NCBI GenBank assembly: GCA_038238015.1
Contig: JBBRYA010000063.1
Coordinates: 1 to 19,728, forward strand
Origin: DASQFQ01 sp038238015
GTDB taxonomy: Bacteria; Actinomycetota; Thermoleophilia; Solirubrobacterales; Solirubrobacteraceae
Direction of reading: 5' to 3'
Length of the DNA stretch: 19,728 nt
In this document: positions 13,743 through 19,728 of the stretch, one piece after another
Position numbering within the stretch: position 1 is the stretch's first letter
Layout of the letters: each line of letters opens with the position of its first letter
Notes under the pieces: generated by a model
What the model was told of the DNA's origin: nothing
Databases searched by the model: none
What the model saw: the letters and a program-made list of their open reading frames with translations, nothing else
Made by a program: the position numbers and the translations under genes

Positions 13743-13893
13743 TTCGCCGCCTACGGGGTTAGCTGTCGGGCTCGCGCGGAAAGAAATCGCGCTACACCGT
13801 GATGAACACGGCGATTCGCCCCCGGGCCAAGAAGTCCTTGGCCCTCTGGGTCCCCCGCTCCCCGACGGCGTACCGGCGGGAACTCGGCGTTAT
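13743..13893 (-). promoter_or_regulatory. Cyclic di-AMP riboswitch (ydaO-yuaA leader)
   Basis: Read on the minus strand, this leader has the conserved blocks of the ydaO-yuaA class in order. These are CGCCGAG near 13889, GGGGGACCCA (13856-13847), a GGGCCAAG/CTTGGCCC hairpin (13844-13823), GGGGGCGAATC (about 13823-13813), TGTAGC, and CCCGACAGCTAACCCCGTAG running into GGCGGCG (13770-13745). The closing P1 stem pairs CGCCG (near 13889-13885) with CGGCG (13749-13745). The ribosome-binding site of the NlpC/P60 gene follows within 5 nt of P1 and no U-rich terminator is present, so control of translation or Rho access is more likely than intrinsic termination. In known actinobacterial cases, c-di-AMP turns off wall-hydrolase expression. 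Confidence 0.9.
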
Positions 13894-13911
13894 GTCTCCG
13901 AACCAGCGCGG

Positions 13912-13917
13912 AGCATA
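13912..13917 (-). promoter_or_regulatory. -10 candidate for the riboswitch-led transcript
   Basis: TATGCT on the minus strand matches TAnnnT and lies ~20 nt upstream of the first conserved riboswitch block. No good -35 is visible. Confidence 0.35.
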
Positions 13918-13948
13918 GCGGAGCTTTAGGCGGCTGGCCCAGAGCCCC

Positions 13949-15457
13949 CTACGCCTCGGCTGGGCGCCAGAGATCGCGCGTGCGCACGAGCGCGACCGCG
14001 GCCACCAGGCCCACGAGCGCGAGTGCCGCCGCGATCAGCAGCAGCTCGTTGAGCCCGCTCGCGAACGCGGCGTTGTAGGTGCTGACCAGGCCCTGGCGAG
14101 CCGGCGCCGGCGCGAGATCGGTCGCCGCCTGCAGGTCGCCGGCCCTGAGCTGGTCGGCGACGGCGCCGCGACTGCCGCCCAGCCCGCCGGTGCCGTCGGA
14201 GACGCTCGTGGCGATGTGGCCCTGCAGCAGGGCGCCGAGCACGGCGATCCCGACCGCGAGGCCGAGCTGGCGGGCGGTGTTGTTGACCCCGGAGGCCAGG
14301 CCGCCCTGCGCGGGCGGCAGCACCCCCAGGTGCGCGAAGGTCGCGAGCGGGTTGGCCAGGCCGGTCCCCGCCCCGGTCACCGCGAGCCCCGCGAACAGGT
14401 GCGCCCAGGAGCTCTGCGGCGTGACGCCGCGCATCAGCAGCAGCCCGGCGGCGGTGAGCGCCATCCCCGTGGCGAGGGCGCCGCGCAGCGGGATCCGGGC
14501 GCTCAGGCGACCGGCCAGCAGCGAGACCAGGAACGCCATCAACGCCAGCGGCACGAGCCACACGCCGACCTGGGTCGGGCTGCCGCCCGCCACGGTGAGC
14601 AGGAACAGCGAGATGTAGACGAAGCCGCCGAAGCTGCCGCCCGCCAGCACGGCCACGATGACGGTCGCGCCGAGGAAGGTGCGGTTGCGAAACAGCTGCA
14701 GCTCGATCATCGGATCCGCCGCGTGCAGCTCGATCCAGACGAAGGCGGCAAGGCTCGCCAGGCCGAGGCCGACGAGAGCGAGCATGGTCGTGCTCGTCCA
14801 ACCGAGCGTGTTGCCGCGCAGGACCGCGAAGACGATCAGGAACAGCCCGGTGCTCAGCGACCCGACCCCCGCCCAGTCCACCGGGCTCGCGTTCGGGTCG
14901 CTGGACTCGCGCACGTAATGCAGCGCGAGCCAGATCGTCGGGAGCCCGAGTGCAACCCCCATCCAGAAGATCGCCGCCCAGCCGAACGGGTCGACGAGCA
15001 AGCCGCCGACGAGCGGCCCGGCCGCGAACGCGAGCCCGATCACCGCGCCCCAGATCCCGATCGCGCGCGAGCGCTCGGCGCCCTCGAACTCCTGGGCGAG
15101 CAGCCCCAGCGAGCTCGGGAACACCGCGGCGGCGCCGAGCCCTTGGATGGCGCGGGCGCCGATCAGCAGCCCCGGCGAGGAGGCCATGGCGCACAGCGCC
15201 GAGCCGGCGGTGAACAGGCACAGCCCGCTCACGAACACCCGCTTGCGCCCGAAGATGTCGGCCAGCGAGCCCGCGGTGAGCTGGAAGACGGCGAGCACGA
15301 GCGAGTAGCCGCTGAGGACCCACTGCAGATCGCTGAAGGAGGCGCCGAGATCCTTCTCGATCGCGCTGAGGGCCACGTTCGGCGCCGCGACGTTGACCAG
15401 CAGCAACGTGGTCGAGACGCAGACGACGATGAGGGTGAAGCGCTGGATGCGGGTCAC
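13949..15457 (-). CDS. MFS transporter, DHA2 (14-TM) drug:H+ antiporter type
   Basis: The 502-residue integral membrane protein has about 14 hydrophobic segments, the layout of the DHA2/EmrB-QacA branch of the major facilitator superfamily. Motif A appears as GSLADIFGRKRVF (63-75). RAIQGLGAA (102-110) corresponds to motif B, and GAVIGLAFAAGPLVGGLL is the antiporter motif C region (GxxxGPxxGG). A large, less hydrophobic loop (about 427-460) precedes the last helix, as is usual in this branch. The likely role is proton-driven efflux of drugs or metabolites; the substrate is unknown. The start is GTG 15457, directly before MTRIQRFTLI. A competing frame covering nearly the same stretch (13926-15464) is Arg/Gly/Ala-rich and non-coding. 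It diverges from the carboxyltransferase with 46 bp between starts; no TetR-type regulator is adjacent. Confidence 0.93.
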   Translation of the reverse strand: MTRIQRFTLIVVCVSTTLLLVNVAAPNVALSAIEKDLGASFSDLQWVLSGYSLVLAVFQLTAGSLADIFGRKRVFVSGLCLFTAGSALCAMASSPGLLIGARAIQGLGAAAVFPSSLGLLAQEFEGAERSRAIGIWGAVIGLAFAAGPLVGGLLVDPFGWAAIFWMGVALGLPTIWLALHYVRESSDPNASPVDWAGVGSLSTGLFLIVFAVLRGNTLGWTSTTMLALVGLGLASLAAFVWIELHAADPMIELQLFRNRTFLGATVIVAVLAGGSFGGFVYISLFLLTVAGGSPTQVGVWLVPLALMAFLVSLLAGRLSARIPLRGALATGMALTAAGLLLMRGVTPQSSWAHLFAGLAVTGAGTGLANPLATFAHLGVLPPAQGGLASGVNNTARQLGLAVGIAVLGALLQGHIATSVSDGTGGLGGSRGAVADQLRAGDLQAATDLAPAPARQGLVSTYNAAFASGLNELLLIAAALALVGLVAAVALVRTRDLWRPAEA

Positions 15458-15503
15458 GCGCCACCCGACCGGTTCGTCGTCATCCCTGCCAGGCTATCGA
15501 CGC

Positions 15504-17066
15504 ATGAGCTGGGAACCCGAGCTTGAAGAGCTGCGGCGCCGCGAGGCGCTGGCGCAGGAGTTGGGCGGAGCCGAGCGGGTGGCGCGCCAGCACGCCTCCG
15601 GCCGCCAGACGGTCCGCGAGCGCATCGAGCGGCTCTTCGACGCGGGGACGTTCCACGAGACCGGGGCGCTGGCCGGCAGCGCCGGCTACGACGCGGACGG
15701 AGAGCTGACGTCCTTCGTCCCGGCCAACATGGTGCTCGGCCAGGGCGAGATCGACGGCCGCCCCGCGGTCGTCCAGGGTGACGACTTCACGGTCCGAGGC
15801 GGCGCCGCCGACGCGGCGATCTGGCAGAAGATGGTCTACGCCGAGCGCCTCGCCCACGACCTCCGGCTCCCGCTCGTACGGCTGGTCGACGGCACCGGCG
15901 GCGGGGGCTCGGTGCGCTCGCTCGAGCAGATGGGCTTCACCTACGTCCCGTTCATCCCGGGCATGGAGGTCGCGATCGCCAACCTCGCGGTGGTGCCGGT
16001 GGTGGCGGCGGCGCTGGGGCCCGTGGCCGGGCTCGGGGCAGCGCGGGTGGTCGCCTCGCACTTCTCGGTGATGGTGCGCGGGAGCTCGCAGCTGTTCGTG
16101 GCCGGGCCGCCGGTCGTGGCCGCGGCGATGGGCGAGTCCCCGGACAAGGAGACGCTCGGCGGCTCGCGCGCGCAGACCCGCGCGGGGGCGGTCGACAACG
16201 AGGCCGCCGACGAGGAGGACGCGCTCGCGCAGCTGCGGCGCTTTCTCTCCTACCTGCCGGGCAACGTCTGGGAGCTGCCGCCGATCACCGCCGCGACCGA
16301 CCCGCCCGACCGCCGCGAGGAGGATCTGCTCGCGACCGTCCCGCGCGACCCGCGCAAGCCCTACGCCATGCGCCGGGTCCTCGAAGCGGTGTTCGATCGC
16401 GGTTCGGTCTTCGAGCTCGGCGCCCGCCACGGCCGCTCGCTGATCTGCGCGCTCGCGCGGCTCGACGGGCGCCCGGTCGGGGTGCTCGCCTCCGACCCCA
16501 AGCACTACGGCGGCGGCCTCACCGGTGACGCCTCGGACAAGCTCGTGCGCTTCGCCGAGCTGTGCGACCAGTTCCGGCTGCCGGTGGCCAACCTCGTCGA
16601 CCAGCCCGGGTTCGTGATCGGCACCGAGGCCGAGCGGGCGGGCACGATGCGCCGCGGGGCGCGCGCGCTGTTCGTCGTCCACCAGGTCACCGTTCCCTGG
16701 GTCTCGGTGCTCGTGCGCAAGGTCTACGGCGTCGCGGGCGCCGCGCACGGCGACGCGTCGGGGCTGAACCTCCGCTACGCCTGGCCGTCGGGCGACTGGG
16801 GCTCGCTCCCGATCTCGGGCGGGCTCGAGGCCGCCTACCGGCGCGAGCTCGAGGCGGCCGAGGATCCGGTCGCGCTGCGCGCCGAGATCGAGGCGCGGCT
16901 GGACGCCGTGCGCTCCCCGTTCCGGACCGCCGAGCGCTTCGGGATCGAGGAGATCATCGACCCGCGCGACACCCGGCGCCTGCTCTGCGCCTGGGCGCGC
17001 CGCGCCCACGAGCTCGTCGCCCACGAGCGCGGCGGAGGCCCGAAAGCCCGCGGGCCACGGCCGTAG
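15504..17066 (+). CDS. Acyl-CoA carboxylase carboxyltransferase (beta) subunit-like protein
   Basis: The 520-residue protein has two crotonase-like halves, as in propionyl-CoA, acetyl-CoA or methylcrotonyl-CoA carboxylase beta subunits. Visible are ARQHASGRQTVRERIERLFD (27-46), GDDFTVRGGA (92-101), GTGGGGS, ALGPVAGLGAARVVASHFSV (170-189), LFVAGPPVV, ETLGGSRAQ, KHYGGGLTGDASDKLVRFAE, VDQPGFVIGTEAERAGTMRRG and VRKVYG. It departs from common members: LGPVAGLGAA replaces GPCAGGA, and the THxxSG-like box reads AQTRAGAV without the usual His. No biotin carboxylase or biotin carrier gene is in the window, so the substrate cannot be assigned. ATG 15504 is preferred over an in-frame ATG at 15393, which lies inside the MFS gene. 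Confidence 0.88.
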   Translation: MSWEPELEELRRREALAQELGGAERVARQHASGRQTVRERIERLFDAGTFHETGALAGSAGYDADGELTSFVPANMVLGQGEIDGRPAVVQGDDFTVRGGAADAAIWQKMVYAERLAHDLRLPLVRLVDGTGGGGSVRSLEQMGFTYVPFIPGMEVAIANLAVVPVVAAALGPVAGLGAARVVASHFSVMVRGSSQLFVAGPPVVAAAMGESPDKETLGGSRAQTRAGAVDNEAADEEDALAQLRRFLSYLPGNVWELPPITAATDPPDRREEDLLATVPRDPRKPYAMRRVLEAVFDRGSVFELGARHGRSLICALARLDGRPVGVLASDPKHYGGGLTGDASDKLVRFAELCDQFRLPVANLVDQPGFVIGTEAERAGTMRRGARALFVVHQVTVPWVSVLVRKVYGVAGAAHGDASGLNLRYAWPSGDWGSLPISGGLEAAYRRELEAAEDPVALRAEIEARLDAVRSPFRTAERFGIEEIIDPRDTRRLLCAWARRAHELVAHERGGGPKARGPRP

Positions 17067-17078
17067 CTCTCGCTACGG
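17061..17078 (+). promoter_or_regulatory. Perfect 7-bp hairpin at the carboxyltransferase stop codon
   Basis: CCGTAGC (17061-17067), a TCTC loop and GCTACGG (17072-17078) form a perfect stem that includes the TAG stop. No T-run follows, so it is not an intrinsic terminator of the usual type. The right arm also contains TACGGT (17074-17079), a possible -10 placed 11 nt before the rhodanese ATG. Confidence 0.4.
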
Positions 17079-17090
17079 TGGACGTGTCCC

Positions 17091-17447
17091 ATGAGCGACC
17101 ATCTCTTCCACGCCACCGACGTCGACGTCTCCCCCGCGGAGGTGCGCGAGCGCCACGGCCGCGGGGAAATCCAGTTGATCGACATCCGCGAGCCCTACGA
17201 GCACGAGGCGGGCCGGATCGCGGGCGCCCGCCATCTCGAGCTCGAGCGCCTGGCCGCCAACGCCGAGACGATCGATCGCGAGCGCCCCGTCGTCTTCTAC
17301 TGCCGGCTCGGCGCCCGCTCCGGGATGGCGGCCAACGCGTTCCGGCGCGCCGGCTTCGACGCCCGCTCTATGGTCGGCGGCCTTCAGGCCTGGCACGGTG
17401 AGGGCTTCGGGCTCGAACCTGCGAATGGTCATGTCGCGGATCACTAG
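17091..17447 (+). CDS. Rhodanese-like domain protein
   Basis: This is a 118-residue single-domain rhodanese. The domain begins with VSPAEVRERHGRGEIQLIDI, continues with REPYEHEAGRIAGARHLEL, and holds the active-site loop CRLGARS (71-77) with the persulfide-forming Cys71. MVGGLQAWHGEGF closes the fold. Single-domain rhodaneses carry sulfane sulfur in thiosulfate or persulfide metabolism and tRNA or cofactor thiolation. The partner here is unknown. The C-terminal tail is short and soluble, with no signal peptide, so it is cytosolic. It starts 24 nt after the carboxyltransferase stop and its 3' end overlaps the start of the sugar dehydrogenase gene. No ribosome-binding site is obvious before ATG 17091. 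Confidence 0.92.
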   Translation: MSDHLFHATDVDVSPAEVRERHGRGEIQLIDIREPYEHEAGRIAGARHLELERLAANAETIDRERPVVFYCRLGARSGMAANAFRRAGFDARSMVGGLQAWHGEGFGLEPANGHVADH

Positions 17448-18984
17448 GACGCTGCTGGCGGTCGCGCTCGTCGCGCTCGTCGCGCCCGGCGCCGCAGCTG
17501 CGGCGCCAACCCTCGTCCCGGTCGGGAGCTTCGACCAGCCGGTCTACGCGGGCGCCGCGCCGCGCGATACCAGCCGGCTGTTCGTCGTCGAGCGTCCCGG
17601 GCGCGTAGGCGTGGTGCGCGACGGCGCCACCCTGCCCGACCCGTTCCTCGACGTCTCCGCCGACGTGGCGACCGACGGCGAGCGCGGCATGCTCTCGATC
17701 GCCTTCCCACCCGACTACGCGACCACGGGTCTGCTCTACGTCTACATGGTCGCCAAGAGCCCGGTCGGGGAGCTCCAGGTCCGCGAGTTCCATCGCTCGG
17801 ACGCGAACGCCGATCTCGCCGACCCCGGCCCGGGGCGGATCGTGTGGCACCAGGCGCACAATGAGGGTGGGAAGTCCAACCACAACGGCGGGCAGATCGA
17901 GTTCGGGCCCGACGGCCTGCTGTGGCTGGCGCCGGGGGACGGCGGCGGGAGCGACGACCAGTTCGGCCACGCCCAGGATCTCGGAAGCCAGCTCGGCAAG
18001 GTCCTGCGCATCGACCCGCGCCCCGGCGACGGGGGCGGCTACACCACTCCGCCCGACAACCCCTACGGCAGCACCGTGTGGGCGCGCGGCCTGCGCAACC
18101 CGTTCCGATTCTCCTTCGACCGCGGAAGCGGCGATCTGCTGATCGGCGACGTCGGACAGGGTGCGCGCGAGGAGATCGACTGGGCGCGCCGTGCCGACGG
18201 GCTCGGGCGCGGCGCCAACTTCGGCTGGTCCTGCCGCGAGGGCGCCATCGCCGGCCCGCATCCGGAGCGCTGCCCGGCCGGCACCGCGCTGCTCGAGCCG
18301 ATCTTCGACTACTCGCAGGTCTCACCCCGCGCGGTCACCGGCGGCTACGTCGTCCGCGACCCGGGGCTGCCGAGCCTCGTCGGCCGCTACGTCTACGCCG
18401 ACACCTACGCCGGGGACGTCCGCTCGCTGGCCCCCGGCGACGCCCGCGCCTCCGAGAGCTCAGCCGGCCTCGCTCATCGAGACCTGCTGGTGTCCTTCGG
18501 CGAGGACGCCTGCGGCCATCTCTACGTCGTCTCGCTCAACGGGACGGTGGACCGGGTGCAGGACGGTGCGGTCGGCGCATGCGTGCTCAAGCCAGACCCA
18601 GACCCGGCTCCCACGCCCGCCCCCGCGGGAACCGAGTCCGCTGCGCCGCCAGCGGACGGGACCGCGCCGGCGCTGGTGCTCACCGCCTCGCGCCGCCAGC
18701 GCTTCGGGCGCTTGCTCACGGTGCGGCTCAGCGCACTCTGCTCAGAGGCGTGCTCGCTACGGGTCGGCGCGCGCGTCGCCGGCGGAAGCCTGCGCTCGAA
18801 CTCCAGGGCGCTTGCCGCCGGCCGGAGCACCGCGCTGCGGCTGCGCCCGAGCCGGGCCGGCGCGCGCCGGATCGGGCGCTCGCTGCGGCGCCACCGCTCG
18901 CTGCTCGTGCGCCTGAGCGCACGGGCGACCGACGCCGCGGGCAACGCGCGGAGCGTCACCCGCCGCGTCCGCGTGCGCCGCTAG
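17434..18984 (+). CDS. Secreted PQQ-dependent sugar dehydrogenase (glucose/sorbosone dehydrogenase family)
   Basis: The 516-residue exported protein has a Sec signal peptide (1-25, ending GAAAAAP) and a six-bladed beta-propeller of the GSDH family (about 27-385). Visible features are RLFVVERPGRVGVV, GERGMLSIAF, NHNGGQIEFGPDG (candidate catalytic His151), LGKVLRID, WARGLRNPFRFSFD, GDVGQGAREEIDW and a closing GHLYVVSLNGTVDRV. After a Pro/Ala linker (388-410) comes a C-terminal beta-rich module (ALVLTASRRQRFGRLLTVRL, CSEAC, DAAGNARSVTRRVRV) that is a common add-on of Solirubrobacterales exported proteins. Relatives oxidise aldoses with PQQ and calcium; the substrate is not proven. ATG 17434 gives the cleanest signal peptide; ATG 17428 and GTG 17398 are in-frame alternatives. 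It overlaps the rhodanese gene by 14 nt. Confidence 0.88.
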   Translation, partial: SRITRTLLAVALVALVAPGAAAAAPTLVPVGSFDQPVYAGAAPRDTSRLFVVERPGRVGVVRDGATLPDPFLDVSADVATDGERGMLSIAFPPDYATTGLLYVYMVAKSPVGELQVREFHRSDANADLADPGPGRIVWHQAHNEGGKSNHNGGQIEFGPDGLLWLAPGDGGGSDDQFGHAQDLGSQLGKVLRIDPRPGDGGGYTTPPDNPYGSTVWARGLRNPFRFSFDRGSGDLLIGDVGQGAREEIDWARRADGLGRGANFGWSCREGAIAGPHPERCPAGTALLEPIFDYSQVSPRAVTGGYVVRDPGLPSLVGRYVYADTYAGDVRSLAPGDARASESSAGLAHRDLLVSFGEDACGHLYVVSLNGTVDRVQDGAVGACVLKPDPDPAPTPAPAGTESAAPPADGTAPALVLTASRRQRFGRLLTVRLSALCSEACSLRVGARVAGGSLRSNSRALAAGRSTALRLRPSRAGARRIGRSLRRHRSLLVRLSARATDAAGNARSVTRRVRVRR

Positions 18985-19580
18985 TCCCCGCCTCCCGACC
19001 GGCTCGCGAGGCCGCCGGAGCCCGACTCCTCCTGCTTCTCCACCTTGTCGTCCTCCTTCGAGTCGACTTCCGCCTTGGAGTCGGAATCCGAGCCGTGCTC
19101 AGCCTCCTCGTCGGAGTCGCCTCCGGGCTGGCCCTCGGAGTTCTCGGCCATCTCGCCCATGCCGCCCTCGTCCTCGCCGACCATCGCCGGGTCCGGCGGG
19201 GCGTCGGGATCGGAGGGCCCGCCGGGGATCGGCTCGCCCTTGTAGTCCTCGGGGTTGTCGACCTTCTCCCCCTCGATCGAGATCTCGCCGCCCTCGAGAT
19301 GGCGCAGCGACGACGGGCCCAGCTTGCGGGTGGCGCCATCCTCGTAGCTCTCGCCGCCGTCGGGGCCCCCATAGGTCAGGTACTTGGCCTTGCCTCCGGG
19401 CCAGTCGGCGAGGTCCTTGGGCGGGTCGCCCTCCTCGAGGTCGTGCATGACCTCCTTGGCCTTCTCGACCTCTTGCTCCTCCTGCTGCGCCTTGTCCTGG
19501 GCGCCCCCGCTCTCGACGCCCTCGTCGGGGTCAGCGGGGTTCTCGGTCTTGGTGTCGCTGTCTTCGTCGTCGTCGGCCAT
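18981..19580 (-). CDS. Highly acidic low-complexity hypothetical protein
   Basis: The 199-residue protein is dominated by Asp, Glu, Ser, Gly and Pro. A central, less repetitive stretch (about 40-120) includes AKEVMHDLEEGDPPKDLADW, GGKAKYLTYGG, ESYEDGATRKLGPSSLRHLE, SIEGEKVDNPEDYKGEPIPG and PSDPDAP. This block looks conserved and may bind something; both flanks are probably disordered. There is no signal peptide or membrane segment, so it is presumably cytosolic. I recognise it only as a kind of hypothetical protein found in Thermoleophilia. ATG 19580 is preceded by TAGCAC at exactly 6 nt, the leaderless pattern. Its stop interlocks with the stop of the sugar dehydrogenase in a shared CTAG (18981-18984). 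Confidence 0.8.
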   Translation of the reverse strand: MADDDEDSDTKTENPADPDEGVESGGAQDKAQQEEQEVEKAKEVMHDLEEGDPPKDLADWPGGKAKYLTYGGPDGGESYEDGATRKLGPSSLRHLEGGEISIEGEKVDNPEDYKGEPIPGGPSDPDAPPDPAMVGEDEGGMGEMAENSEGQPGGDSDEEAEHGSDSDSKAEVDSKEDDKVEKQEESGSGGLASRSGGGD

Positions 19581-19586
19581 GGCCGA

Positions 19587-19592
19587 GTGCTA
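19587..19592 (-). promoter_or_regulatory. -10-like TAGCAC of the acidic protein gene (leaderless)
   Basis: Minus-strand TAGCAC ends 6 nt before the ATG at 19580. It forms a near-identical block with the lipoprotein start region at 12925-12939. Confidence 0.35.
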
Positions 19593-19616
19593 CCCCGCGC
19601 CCGCTCCCCTGAAAAG

Positions 19617-19728
19617 CGAAGCGGGGGGGGGGGCGGCGGCACCCGGGGCCGCCCGCGGGGGAAAAAAAAGAGGGGAAAGACGGGGGGGCGCTGGAGGGCG
19701 GGGAGCAAGCCCCAGCCGGGGGGAGAGA
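19617..19728. other. Homopolymer-rich tail, probable low-quality contig end
   Basis: Runs of G, a run of eight A, and repeated GGGG/AAA blocks appear abruptly, unlike the balanced coding texture of the rest of the window. No credible gene or signal is present. This most likely reflects poor reads at an assembly end. Confidence 0.7.

Noticed and set aside
13728..13948. Small gene in the gap between the wall hydrolase and the MFS gene
   Set aside because: The gap is explained by the c-di-AMP riboswitch on the minus strand; short frames across it have no start signals or coding character.
13926..15464. 512-codon minus-strand frame alongside the MFS gene
   Set aside because: It is in a different frame from the clear 14-TM transporter and lacks hydrophobic segments; composition is Arg/Ala/Gly-rich.

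Overview
The window is about 19.7 kb of very GC-rich DNA with tightly packed genes on both strands. Codon use is strongly G/C-ending, most intergenic gaps are very short, and several genes appear to be leaderless. It carries a DUF6458 membrane protein, an AbiEi-like/DUF559 protein and secreted proteins with an SxxCxxxC beta-rich C-terminal module. Together these point to an actinobacterial relative of Solirubrobacter/Conexibacter (class Thermoleophilia). The lineage is inferred from family recognition; there is no rRNA in the window. No ribosomal RNA, tRNA, CRISPR array or intact transposase was seen. No stretch above 300 bases lacks a gene or an identified element.

Layout. Positions 1-2308 hold the 3' end of lon, translationally coupled to an ABC exporter half-transporter. 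Positions 2336-3191 hold a promoter/operator, an ArsR-type regulator and an SRPBCC (AHSA1-like) protein as a two-gene operon. An SDR oxidoreductase (minus) and a YjbQ/UPF0047 gene (plus) diverge at about 3950. YjbQ is coupled to a coiled-coil repeat gene that appears frameshifted. A DUF559 nuclease-like gene follows, with a very strong hairpin over its start codon; it converges on a thiolase. Thiolase and an ABC1/UbiB kinase-like gene diverge across a palindromic operator candidate. A small secreted protein follows. On the minus strand is the operon acyl-CoA dehydrogenase, membrane-anchored zincin, DAHP synthase (11844 down to 9028). DUF6458 (plus) and an NTF2-like lipoprotein (minus) converge across a 156-bp MITE-like element. 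An NlpC/P60 wall hydrolase lies behind a cyclic di-AMP riboswitch. A DHA2-type MFS exporter diverges from a carboxyltransferase, rhodanese and PQQ-type sugar dehydrogenase run. A very acidic hypothetical protein closes the gene set. The last ~110 bases are homopolymer-rich and look like a poor-quality contig end.

How the genes fit together. Thiolase, acyl-CoA dehydrogenase and the acyl-CoA carboxyltransferase suggest fatty-acid or branched-chain acyl-CoA turnover. The other loci are ordinary housekeeping, envelope or accessory genes rather than one pathway.

The most noteworthy non-coding signals are the c-di-AMP riboswitch (13743-13893), the MITE-like insertion with terminal inverted repeats and a 6-bp duplication (12160-12327), the hairpin over the DUF559 start (4954-4998), and a recurring leaderless-start pattern with a -10-like hexamer exactly 6 nt before the start codon. 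I did not find a convincing new multi-gene system. The DUF559 gene with its palindrome and the MITE-like element are the best leads.
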